DNA of 6,627 nt from CAZISM01 sp964541895 (GCA_964541895.1 CAZISM010000212.1:1-6627); one strand, 5' to 3'. Positions 1-6,094 are shown, counted from the first letter of the stretch. The notes: generated by a model not told the origin, from the letters alone. A program made the numbers and translations.

Positions 1-841
1 AGAGCAATTGGCCGACGTCCAGCGGATCGCCTTCCAGCCAGGTGCTGAAACTCGGCGCTGCCAACAGATTGTTGAGTGACAACGCCAGTTCGGTTCGTTC
101 TTTGGCCGGATAAAAAGCATCCAAGGCAAATGCGCCCACGCGGGCAAAAGGCGGATTCTGAATGGCGTTGATCAATGCCGGTAGATCCAGATCTTTGCCG
201 TTTTTCCAGGAGTGGTTGAGTATGTTGGAAATCAGAATGTGTTCGCGGCTCTTGATGGGATCTGCGGTGATGCCGATGAGGCCGAGCAGGCCGGTAGCGG
301 CAGCGGAAATCAAATCAGCCAACGACTCGCTGTCTTCCAGCGTCTCCGCTCCCGGACAGCTAAAGCTGTTGAGAATGGAAATGGGCACACCCATGGTGCT
401 GCCCGGAGTGTAGATGGTATAGACCGCGCTCTCTTTAAGCTTTTTGATGCGGTCGCCGTCCTGTCCCCACTCTGCCAGCCCTTTTTTCCACAGGGCGGCC
501 TGAGCTTGTGCAAACTCGTCCGGTGACTGGCCGCTGCGACTGGCATCGTCGCTGTTGATCCAGGGTTTGAATTCCTCACCGCTCAAACCGGGAAACGTCA
601 GCAGCAGGTTGCCCATGTCGCCCTTGGGATCGATGACAATGGCCGGAATATTGTCGATTGCCGCTTCTTCCAGCAAACCGATGCACAAGCCGGTTTTGCC
701 GCTGCCGGTCATGCCCACACACACGCCATGCGTCACCAGGTCTTTGGAATCGTAGAGCAGCAAATCGTCCTGCAATTTTTTTGTAGCGGCATCATACTTT
801 TTGCCAAGGTAAAATTGACCAAGCTTTTCAAAATCTGCCAT
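1..841 (-). CDS. HerA-like / DUF87-type ATP-binding protein, N-terminal 280 residues (cut by window edge)
   Basis: The frame is open from the ATG at 841 to the window edge, giving 280 residues; the C-terminal part lies outside. A textbook P-loop, GMTGSGKT, is at residues 43-50. It is followed by the hydrophobic strand and DPKGD motif at 66-75, the arrangement seen in HerA/FtsK-type ATPases of the DUF87/DUF853 kind. Other blocks I recognise from a widespread, uncharacterised bacterial family of large (roughly 800-residue, from memory) ATP-binding proteins are YTPGS at 144-148, GLIGITADPIKSREHIL near 188-202, and the LNNLLAAP...WLEGDPLD stretch at 256-275. Walker A and the start of the core are seen; nucleotide hydrolysis follows from the family; the substrate (DNA, protein or other) is unknown. 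There is no signal peptide, so it is likely cytoplasmic. It starts 30 bases after the stop of the ApgM-like gene on the same strand, which suggests co-transcription. An in-frame ATG at 853 would add four residues, but the GGAG motif sits correctly for 841. Confidence 0.88.
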   Translation of the reverse strand, partial: MADFEKLGQFYLGKKYDAATKKLQDDLLLYDSKDLVTHGVCVGMTGSGKTGLCIGLLEEAAIDNIPAIVIDPKGDMGNLLLTFPGLSGEEFKPWINSDDASRSGQSPDEFAQAQAALWKKGLAEWGQDGDRIKKLKESAVYTIYTPGSTMGVPISILNSFSCPGAETLEDSESLADLISAAATGLLGLIGITADPIKSREHILISNILNHSWKNGKDLDLPALINAIQNPPFARVGAFALDAFYPAKERTELALSLNNLLAAPSFSTWLEGDPLDVGQLL

Positions 842-847
842 GACAGG

Positions 848-851
848 CTCC
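848..851 (-). promoter_or_regulatory. Ribosome binding site of the HerA-like ATPase gene
   Basis: GGAG read on the minus strand, six bases before the ATG at 841. It overlaps the alternative in-frame ATG at 853, which has only a weaker AAGA stretch ahead of it, so this site favours 841 as the start. Confidence 0.6.
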
Positions 852-871
852 ATGTCTTAAAGTCAGTCTTG

Positions 872-1588
872 CTAAAATCTGCTGTTGGCCAGCAGCAACG
901 GCATCAGCTCTCGACTGGAAAAAATCCCGAGCCCGCCCTGCAGACAGGCCACTTCATCGAATGTCTGTACCGCGTCGTACCGGCAATATTCGCTGTGGAT
1001 CAGCACCGGCACCGGGTGCCAGGACACTCTGCCAAGTGCGGTCGGCCGCGAACTATCGCCGGTGACGGCGATCACCTGCGGCTGCAGTTTGACCAGCTCT
1101 TGTACGAAAAAATCCAGCTCTTCAATGGCTTTGATTTTTTCATAATACTCGCCTTCACCAAACTGAGCGGGCGTGTCGATATGCAAGATGAAAAAATTAA
1201 AACGGTCGTAGACCTGGGTTATACTCCCGAAACAGGCGCCAAGATCCGGATCGCAGCGATGAATCGGGATGGACAGCGCCCGGGCCATTTTCTGATAGCC
1301 GGCATCCGGGGAAACCAGAACGGCTTTTCGATGATACCGTTTGTTAAAGGAGAGACCGGCTGCTGCCCTGGCCGTACCCGGACCATAGCCGAGTAGATTT
1401 CGCAACATGGTCTTTGGCTCCGGTGCCTGGCCTGGCCCGGCCGGATGCATGAGGCCGCATACCGATTTGCGCACCAACGCGTTGAGATTGGGTTTGTGGG
1501 ATTGCTGCAATTCTGTAAGCATGTTGGGCCCGGACTGTACTCCGCCCACCCCGCCCATAATGAGCAATATAGTTTTGTTTTCCGACAT
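872..1588 (-). CDS. ApgM-like (archaeal-type iPGM) alkaline-phosphatase-superfamily protein, probable pseudoenzyme lacking the insertion domain
   Basis: 238 residues. By eye it follows archaeal-type 2,3-bisphosphoglycerate-independent phosphoglycerate mutase (ApgM, usually about 400 residues). Matching blocks are the N-terminal strand plus GG/PNL block (7-50), NLLGYGP (64-70), the KAVLVSP...GYQKMARAL block (88-105), ILHID (134-138), KAIEELD (153-159), VTGD (175-178) and the end HPVPVLIH...GIFSSRELMPLLL. The large transferase domain that ApgM carries between its two phosphatase-core halves is missing: residues 80-90 join the halves directly. Key residues are also gone. The metal-binding Asp of the usual D-G-x-G-D block is Gly12, the nucleophilic Ser of P-G-S-D is Pro58 (followed by Lys instead of Asp), the D-x-x-G-H metal motif near 138-147 has no His, and the usual G-D-H is G-D-S (177-179). 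Mutase activity is therefore unlikely; a binding, scaffold or regulatory role is inference. The reading frame is clean, with conserved parts spread over the whole length, which argues against simple decay. It lies 30 bases upstream of the ATPase gene and is divergent from gpmI. Start at 1588 is chosen because the conserved N-terminal strand begins there; only a weak GGACGG precedes it. Confidence 0.85.
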   Translation of the reverse strand: MSENKTILLIMGGVGGVQSGPNMLTELQQSHKPNLNALVRKSVCGLMHPAGPGQAPEPKTMLRNLLGYGPGTARAAAGLSFNKRYHRKAVLVSPDAGYQKMARALSIPIHRCDPDLGACFGSITQVYDRFNFFILHIDTPAQFGEGEYYEKIKAIEELDFFVQELVKLQPQVIAVTGDSSRPTALGRVSWHPVPVLIHSEYCRYDAVQTFDEVACLQGGLGIFSSRELMPLLLANSRF

Positions 1589-1601
1589 ATCCGTCCGTTT
1601 A

Positions 1602-1629
1602 TTGATCTGTTATCTGCAAGAATTAATAT
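1602..1629 (+). promoter_or_regulatory. Candidate promoter toward gpmI
   Basis: TTGATC at 1602-1607 and TAATAT at 1624-1629 with a 16-base spacer; each hexamer matches the sigma70 consensus at four of six positions. It would give a leader of roughly 110 bases before gpmI. It overlaps the better candidate promoter on the opposite strand. Weak by itself; the AT-rich intergenic location supports it. Confidence 0.28.
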
Positions 1630-1653
1630 ATTTATTGCCCCATTCAAAATCAA
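1625..1653 (-). promoter_or_regulatory. Candidate sigma70-type promoter for the ApgM-like / ATPase operon
   Basis: Read on the minus strand: TTGATT (1653-1648), an exact 17-base spacer, then TATATT (1630-1625). Matches to consensus are four of six and five of six. Transcription would begin near 1618 and leave a leader of about 30 bases before the ATG at 1588. Seen by motif only. If the lineage uses a different housekeeping sigma consensus, this assignment would fail. Confidence 0.45.
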
Positions 1654-1663
1654 CCCAATTTGC

Positions 1664-1675
1664 AAAGAATTCTTT
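1664..1675. repeat. Perfect 12-bp palindrome in the divergent intergenic region
   Basis: AAAGAATTCTTT reads the same on both strands. It lies upstream of both candidate divergent promoters (1602-1629 plus, 1625-1653 minus) and about 70 bases ahead of gpmI. The position would suit a dimeric regulator, but in AT-rich DNA a 12-bp palindrome can also arise by chance. Confidence 0.3.
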
Positions 1676-1735
1676 CAGGTTAATCGAATTTTTAGTAAAT
1701 TACCAGCTTTAACTGATAACCTGTCACTCTCTTTT

Positions 1736-1739
1736 GAGG
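1736..1739 (+). promoter_or_regulatory. Ribosome binding site of gpmI
   Basis: GAGG ends five bases before the ATG at 1745. It fixes the gpmI start there, although the open frame reaches back to 1445. Conserved sequence begins only after 1745, and the upstream extension would overlap the minus-strand ApgM-like gene. Confidence 0.7.
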
Positions 1740-1744
1740 TACAT

Positions 1745-3315
1745 ATGTCCCTGCAATTGAAAAAACTCGGATCTTTTCCTGGTCGCAAAGGTCCTCTCCT
1801 GCTGATTATTATGGATGGTATCGGCCTTGGCAAAAACGACGACAGCAATGCCGTCTATCTGGCCAAAACCCCTGTTCTGGACAAACTGATGGCCGGGCCG
1901 CTGCAGACGCGGTTGCGCGCGCACGGTACCGCCGTGGGCTTGCCCTCGGATGAAGACATGGGCAACAGCGAAGTGGGACACAACGCCATCGGCGCCGGCC
2001 GTGTCTTTGCGCAAGGGGCCAAGCTGGTGGATACGGCCATCGAAAACAAATCGATCTTTAACACCGAAATCTGGAATAATCTGGTCAAACGCGGCCAGGG
2101 TACCGCGACGCTCCATTTCATCGGCCTGCTCTCCGACGGCAATGTGCACTCGCACATCAAGCAGCTTTACGCCCTGCTGCAGAATTGCGCCGAAAAAGGC
2201 GTGAAACGGGTGCGCTTGCATCCTCTGCTGGATGGCCGCGATGTGGGCGAAAAAACGGCCTTGACCTATATCGAACAGACCGAAGTGCTGCTCAAAAGAC
2301 TTAACCAGGATCACGGCGTCGATTATCGCATCGCTTCCGGTGGCGGTCGTATGGTCACCACCATGGATCGTTACAATGCCGACTGGAGCGTGGTCAAACG
2401 CGGCTGGGATGCGCATGTGCTCGGTAAGGCCCGCGCCTTCCGTTCGGCCGCCGAAGCCGTACAGACCTACTATGATGAAGATGCCAAAATCACCGATCAG
2501 TACCTGCCGTCGTTTGTTGTTGCCGATGAACAGGGCAAGCCAGTGGGCCCCATCAAAGACGGCGATGGCGTGATCAATTTCAATTTCCGCGGCGACCGCG
2601 CCATTGAAATTTCGCGTGCCTTTGAAGAGAAAGAGTTTAACGAATTCGATCGCGAAACATATCCGGATGTGCTCTATGCCGGCATGATGGAATACGACGG
2701 CGACCTGCACATTCCGCACAATTTTCTCGTCTCGCCGCCGGAGATCGATCGCACGGTGTCCGAATACCTGTGCGACAGCGGCGTGCCCTCTTTTGCGCTC
2801 TCTGAAACGCAAAAATACGGCCACGTCACCTATTTCTGGAACGGCAATCGCTCCGGCTATATCAACGACAAACTGGAATACTTTATGGAAATTCCGTCGG
2901 ATAAAATCCAGTTTGACAAAGCGCCCAAGATGAAGGCGTTCGAAATTGCTGAAGAAGCGGAAAAATTGCTGGCTACCAGCAAATACCGCTGGGGCCGTGT
3001 TAATTTTGCCAACGGCGATATGGTCGGCCACACCGGCATCGTTGACGCCACGGTTACCGCTGTGGAAGCGGTGGATACCTGTGTCGGTCGCCTGTTGAAA
3101 GTGGTGGACGACATGAAGGGGTTGGCCATCATCACCGCCGATCACGGCAATGCCGACGAGATGTTTACCGTCAAAGGCGGCAAGAAATCGGTCAAGACCG
3201 CGCACACGCTCAATCCGGTGCCGTTCATCATCTACGATCCGCAGTACAACGGCGAATACGAGATGGCACAGGTAAGCAACGCCGGCCTGTCCAACATTGC
3301 CGCGACCCTGCTGAA
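1745..3315 (+). CDS. gpmI: 2,3-bisphosphoglycerate-independent phosphoglycerate mutase, 3' end lost in assembly gap
   Basis: The enzyme interconverts 3- and 2-phosphoglycerate in cytoplasmic glycolysis/gluconeogenesis, using two metal ions and a phosphoserine intermediate. 523 codons are visible before the Ns; the family class runs to about 550, so perhaps 20-30 residues are hidden. All hallmarks are present: Asp24 in MDG, nucleophile Ser75 in GNSEVGH, His135 in DGNVHSH, DGRD at 163-166, Arg202 and Arg209 in the GGGRMVTTMDRY block, Arg282/Arg285 in NFRGDR, Lys357, Asp425 and His429 in GDMVGH, Asp466-His467 in ADHGNADEM, and His487. The GGGRM..TMDRYNADW and VVKRGWDAHVLG stretches resemble the plant/trypanosomatid-like class rather than the E. 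coli type. Phosphatase-domain residues lie at both ends (about 18-85 and 340-523), with the transferase domain between (about 90-310). It is divergent from an ApgM-like gene of the same superfamily that has lost these residues. The stop codon and immediate 3' flank are in the N run. Confidence 0.96.
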
Positions 3316-3415
3316 NNNNNNNNNNNNNNNNNNNNNNNNNNNNNNNNNNNNNNNNNNNNNNNNNNNNNNNNNNNNNNNNNNNNNNNNNNNNNNNNNNNNN
3401 NNNNNNNNNNNNNNN
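3316..3415. other. Assembly gap, 100 Ns
   Basis: Exactly 100 unknown bases. A round number like this is commonly a scaffolding placeholder, so the true length is unknown and reading frames should not be carried across it. It hides the 3' end of gpmI and possibly more. A perfect GC-rich hairpin lies 11 bases to its right, which may have contributed to the assembly break. Confidence 0.97.
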
Positions 3416-3425
3416 GTTTTTTGTG

Positions 3426-3446
3426 GCGCGACCAGGTTGGTCGCGC
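3426..3446. repeat. Perfect 9-bp inverted repeat with 3-base loop
   Basis: GCGCGACCA (3426-3434), loop GGT, then TGGTCGCGC (3438-3446). The T run lies on the left (3417-3422), so neither strand shows hairpin followed by a U tract, and a standard intrinsic terminator is not supported. It could be a REP-like element, an mRNA 3' stem for gpmI, or part of something hidden by the gap. Confidence 0.6.
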
Positions 3447-3513
3447 TGCCGCCAAGCCGATATATCCTGATTCATGTCTTACTAATTGTAATGTGATTGT
3501 TGACCACAGGCCA

Positions 3514-3548
3514 AACCGCGAATACTCTATTAGCGTGAATTCGCGGTT
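3514..3548. repeat. Perfect 10-bp inverted repeat with 15-base loop
   Basis: AACCGCGAAT (3514-3523) is mirrored by ATTCGCGGTT (3539-3548). There is no T run after it, so it is not a classic terminator. The wording (CGCGAAT...TTAGCGTGAATTCGCGG) resembles short intergenic repeat motifs I recall from various environmental genomes, but a family assignment cannot be made from one copy. Confidence 0.55.
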
Positions 3549-3586
3549 AATAGCCTCTTTATCTGCGGCTATCCGGATTTAGTCTT

Positions 3587-3635
3587 AAAAAATCCCGGAC
3601 CGGGCATTAGTCCTTGCCCAGCCCGGGATTTTTTT
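3587..3635. terminator. Strong bidirectional intrinsic terminator
   Basis: A6 followed by TCCCGG (3587-3598) pairs perfectly with CCGGGATTTTTT (3623-3634). An inner GGGC/GCCC helix (3602-3605 with 3616-3619) continues the stem. A seven-T run (3629-3635) follows on the plus strand and the six-A run gives a U tract on the minus strand, so it can end transcripts from both sides. On the plus strand it would end gpmI read-through and insulate the phosphoesterase operon. Confidence 0.9.
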
Positions 3636-3659
3636 AATGTATATGAAGTCATTGGGAGT

Positions 3660-3678
3660 GCAGCAACCGCGTTGCTGC
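3660..3678. repeat. Hairpin, 8-bp stem
   Basis: GCAGCAAC (3660-3667), loop CGC, GTTGCTGC (3671-3678). The stem is perfect. It lies between the terminator and the candidate promoter, directly next to a second hairpin. Confidence 0.5.
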
Positions 3679-3679
3679 T

Positions 3680-3704
3680 GGCTGGCGCGGGCTTTGCGCC
3701 GGCC
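3680..3704. repeat. Hairpin, 9-bp stem with one G-U pair
   Basis: GGCTGGCGC (3680-3688) pairs with GCGCCGGCC (3696-3704) across a seven-base loop, with one G-U type pair. No T run follows. It overlaps the -35 position of the candidate promoter at 3694-3722, so DNA extrusion or a bound regulator could affect that promoter; this is inference. Confidence 0.45.
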
Positions 3705-3722
3705 AATATGGTGCCGTATAAT
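3694..3722 (+). promoter_or_regulatory. Candidate distal promoter of the phosphoesterase operon
   Basis: A perfect TATAAT at 3717-3722 with TTGCGC at 3694-3699, 17 bases upstream. The -35 matches only in its TTG. Transcription would start near 3730, just after the terminator and paired hairpins, with a leader of about 116 bases. Confidence 0.4.
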
Positions 3723-3773
3723 AGGTCCATCTTCTGCCAGCTATTCCTCCCCATCCCCTGTTCCTGGAAATGA

Positions 3774-3802
3774 TTGCCAATTAATAAAATTTCTGGTAAA
3801 TT
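3774..3802 (+). promoter_or_regulatory. Candidate proximal promoter of the phosphoesterase operon
   Basis: TTGCCA (3774-3779, five of six matches), exact 17-base spacer, TAAATT (3797-3802, four of six matches). The -10 lies 43 bases before the ATG at 3846, and no other gene intervenes. Confidence 0.45.
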
Positions 3803-3832
3803 CCTTTCTCAAACCATTCCTCACGCCAAATC

Positions 3833-3839
3833 AGGAGGG
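3833..3839 (+). promoter_or_regulatory. Strong ribosome binding site of the phosphoesterase gene
   Basis: AGGAGGG ends six bases before the ATG at 3846. It selects that start over the in-frame ATG at 3774, which has no such motif and would put 24 polar residues in front of an otherwise typical signal peptide. Confidence 0.85.
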
Positions 3840-3845
3840 CTGTAC

Positions 3846-6068
3846 ATGCGATTAAAAGCTGTACTCTCCGGGGTTCTGCTGGCCTTAGCCATCGTAGCGA
3901 TCACCTCAACGGCAGAAAAGGTTCAAGGGGCTGAGAGCGTTATCACTCTTAAAGATTTCACCACAACCGTACCCGTCCCGGTGCAAGAGTGGAAGTATCA
4001 CCGCAACGATACTACAGGCGCCTGGCAGACCGATTTCGACGATTCCAAATGGCCAGGCGTTGATTTCAATTTTAACTGGGGCGAGAATCCCACCTGCTGG
4101 TTCCGCAAGCAAGTGACCATACCGAAAGAGATGGCCGGCAAGGCGGTGCGGATGAACGTCATTGTCGACGACAAGGGCATCATCTACATGGACGGCAAGC
4201 TGCACCACCGCTTTGACTGGTACGGCAAAGCGTTCCTGACCGCCAAGGCGCGTGCCGGCGAAACATTCCTCGTCTGTGTAAAAGGTTTGAATCGCAAAGG
4301 CAGCGGCCATCTGGTCAGCACAGAACTGCTGGCGATGTCTGATCCGGTGCGCTATGCCATCGATGAAAAAATGGAATCGCTGAAACCGTTGACGCACATA
4401 CAGCACCTGCAGATCGACCAATGGCGCTATCGATTCGGTGACCACGCACAAGCAACCGATCCAAACCTCGATGATAGCCAGTGGGAGCTGTGGGATGTGG
4501 GCGATCGCTGGCAGGTGGAAAACACCGTTTCCTGGCTGCGCAAACGAATCGTCATTCCTGACAAGATCAACGGTTTTGCCATCGCCGGATCCGAAGTGAC
4601 GCTTTCGGTCAGCTTTGATGATGCGGCAGAAATCTATTTGAATGGACAAGGGCCGCAGGCTCCTGGCGCCAAATCCTCAGCCAGGCTTCTCACCCGGAAC
4701 GCGCACGCTGGCGATTCTTTCTTCCTGGCGGTTAAAGCGATTAACAAAGACCGTTCCGGTGTGCTGTTGGATGCCCGCTTGACATTCAGCGAGCTGCAGC
4801 CTCTGGCAGAGCAGGCCACAGCTTATCTCAAGGAACTCACCGGCCTGACCATGCTGTTGGAACGCATTCCCAATCCAAACCCGCTGTGGGGAAAAAGCAT
4901 CATCTCATCACTGAATCAAGCCCTGAATTGGCCATCCACAAAAAGCGTGCAAGAGTGTCAGCAGCTGCTCACGCATGCCGAAATGATGCTGGCGCCGGTC
5001 AAAAAAGCGGCTGTCGAATTTCCCATTCAGATCAAAGGGCCGTATCTGCAGAACGTCCAGCACGATGCCATCACCATCATGTGGGAAACCGACACCCCGA
5101 GCGACACCAGGGTCGAATACGGCCCGAACGATCAACTCGGCCTTTCGGTCTATCATCCCGAAAAAGTCACCATACATGAAGTCACCTTGGACCATTTGCA
5201 GCCAGAGACGCCCTATCATTACCGGGTTATTTCCGGCAAACTGGCCAGCACCACCAACACGTTTCACACCGCGGTCCGGCGCGACACGCCGTTTCGCTTT
5301 GTGGTATGGGGCGACAATCACACCAACGCCCCCCAGTTTGAAAAGAACATCAACCGCATGATTCCCTGCAAACCGGATCTGGCCATCAGCGTCGGCGATA
5401 TGGTCTTGACCGGCAGCAACTATGATCTGTGGGGACAGGAATTTTTTATCCCTGGTCGCAACCTGTTCAAGAACACGCCGCTTTATACCACGTTGGGCAA
5501 TCACGAGTATGGCGGTTACAGCCTCGGCACGCCGGTCGTCTGGTTTGAAAAATTCTTCAGCCTGCCCGGCAAGGAATATTACTATTCCTACAACTATGGC
5601 AACAGCCATTTCATCCATCTGAATCCACATACCAACAGTCCGTTTGGCGTCTTGCCCGGCAGCGAGCAGTACGACTGGCTGCTGGCCGATCTGGAATCGG
5701 ATGCGTCAAAAAATGCCGAGTGGCGCTTTATCTTTTTCCATGAGCCGCCCATCGGCGAGCCGCTCATGGCCGAACACATCGTGCCGCTGTTGGAAAAATA
5801 TAAAGTGACCATGGAGTTCAGCGGCCATTTCCACACCTACATGCGCGATCAGCGGCCAGTGCCGGATGGACCGATCTATATTATCACCGGCGGTGGCGGC
5901 GGCAGTCTCAGCGACGGTTCACGCATGACTGAACATCCCAATGCGCATTTTCAAGTATACAAATCGATCCACCATTTCTGCCTCATTGATATCAATGGCA
6001 CAATATTGACCTTTAAAGCCATTGATATTGACGGTAATGTCATCGATTCGCTGGTGCTAAAAAAATAG
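3846..6068 (+). CDS. Secreted calcineurin-like metallophosphoesterase with two N-terminal jelly-roll-like domains and a PAP-type Fn3 domain
   Basis: 740 residues. A Sec signal peptide (basic MRLK start, hydrophobic 5-20, likely cleavage after VQG at 26-28) points to export; there is no lipobox. Two tandem beta-rich modules follow, about 45-163 and 185-316. Each has a W-x-Y start, a FDDSKW/LDDSQW box, a W-[FL]-R-K strand, an IP segment and a DD...[YI]-[ML][DN]G strand, like galactose-binding/GH2-type sugar-binding folds. After a partly helical linker (317-392) comes an Fn3-like domain (about 395-476) typical of purple acid phosphatases (KGPYLQN...TIMWET...VEYG). The catalytic metallophosphatase domain spans about 482-700. 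Its metal-ligand motifs are GDNH (489-492), GD (517-518), GNHE (551-554), FHEPP (His632) and GHFH (660-663). The Tyr of the purple phosphatase GDxxY motif is Leu521, so a dimetal but non-purple phosphatase or phosphodiesterase is likely. Family knowledge supports phosphoester hydrolysis; the substrate is unknown, and the N-terminal modules may bind glycans or cell-surface polymers. It precedes the FGE-like gene by 26 bases. Confidence 0.93.
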   Translation: MRLKAVLSGVLLALAIVAITSTAEKVQGAESVITLKDFTTTVPVPVQEWKYHRNDTTGAWQTDFDDSKWPGVDFNFNWGENPTCWFRKQVTIPKEMAGKAVRMNVIVDDKGIIYMDGKLHHRFDWYGKAFLTAKARAGETFLVCVKGLNRKGSGHLVSTELLAMSDPVRYAIDEKMESLKPLTHIQHLQIDQWRYRFGDHAQATDPNLDDSQWELWDVGDRWQVENTVSWLRKRIVIPDKINGFAIAGSEVTLSVSFDDAAEIYLNGQGPQAPGAKSSARLLTRNAHAGDSFFLAVKAINKDRSGVLLDARLTFSELQPLAEQATAYLKELTGLTMLLERIPNPNPLWGKSIISSLNQALNWPSTKSVQECQQLLTHAEMMLAPVKKAAVEFPIQIKGPYLQNVQHDAITIMWETDTPSDTRVEYGPNDQLGLSVYHPEKVTIHEVTLDHLQPETPYHYRVISGKLASTTNTFHTAVRRDTPFRFVVWGDNHTNAPQFEKNINRMIPCKPDLAISVGDMVLTGSNYDLWGQEFFIPGRNLFKNTPLYTTLGNHEYGGYSLGTPVVWFEKFFSLPGKEYYYSYNYGNSHFIHLNPHTNSPFGVLPGSEQYDWLLADLESDASKNAEWRFIFFHEPPIGEPLMAEHIVPLLEKYKVTMEFSGHFHTYMRDQRPVPDGPIYIITGGGGGSLSDGSRMTEHPNAHFQVYKSIHHFCLIDINGTILTFKAIDIDGNVIDSLVLKK

Positions 6069-6094
6069 ATCGCCTCTACTTTTGTGAGAAGAAA

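Larger units (their letters stand above)
3416..3845. other. Hairpin-rich intergenic region without a credible gene
   Basis: These 430 bases between the gap and the phosphoesterase gene hold no open frame with recognisable protein features. They contain a 9-bp hairpin (3426-3446), a 10-bp inverted repeat (3514-3548), a strong terminator (3587-3635), two adjacent hairpins (3660-3704), two candidate promoters (3694-3722 and 3774-3802) and the ribosome binding site of the next gene. The left part is the 3' flank of gpmI (if the gap is short); the right part is the control region of the downstream operon. Confidence 0.7.

Noticed and set aside
728..1396. 222-codon plus-strand frame
   Set aside because: Lies opposite the ApgM-like gene and the ATPase start; no family features.
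1445..1744. N-terminal extension of the gpmI frame
   Set aside because: It overlaps the minus-strand ApgM-like gene and the promoter region, and the ribosome site with family-like sequence begins at 1745.
3417..3446. Hairpin beside the gap as the gpmI terminator
   Set aside because: The T run precedes the stem on the plus strand and would be an A run after it on the minus strand, so the order is wrong for an intrinsic terminator.
1724..3475. 583-codon open frame on the minus strand opposite gpmI
   Set aside because: It is antisense to a gene with every iPGM catalytic motif, crosses the N gap, and shows no recognisable domain; a codon-bias shadow.
3569..3754. 61-codon minus-strand frame in the intergenic region
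   Set aside because: It reads through the terminator stem and has no domain or ribosome-site support.
3774..3845. 24-residue extension of the phosphoesterase from the ATG at 3774
   Set aside because: It has no ribosome site, would mask the signal peptide, and overlaps the candidate proximal promoter.
3637..3855. 72-codon plus-strand frame in the intergenic region
   Set aside because: It starts right after the terminator, has no ribosome site, an odd composition and runs over two hairpins and the next gene's start.
4908..5630. 240-codon minus-strand frame opposite the phosphoesterase
   Set aside because: The plus strand carries all metallophosphoesterase motifs here; the antisense frame has none.
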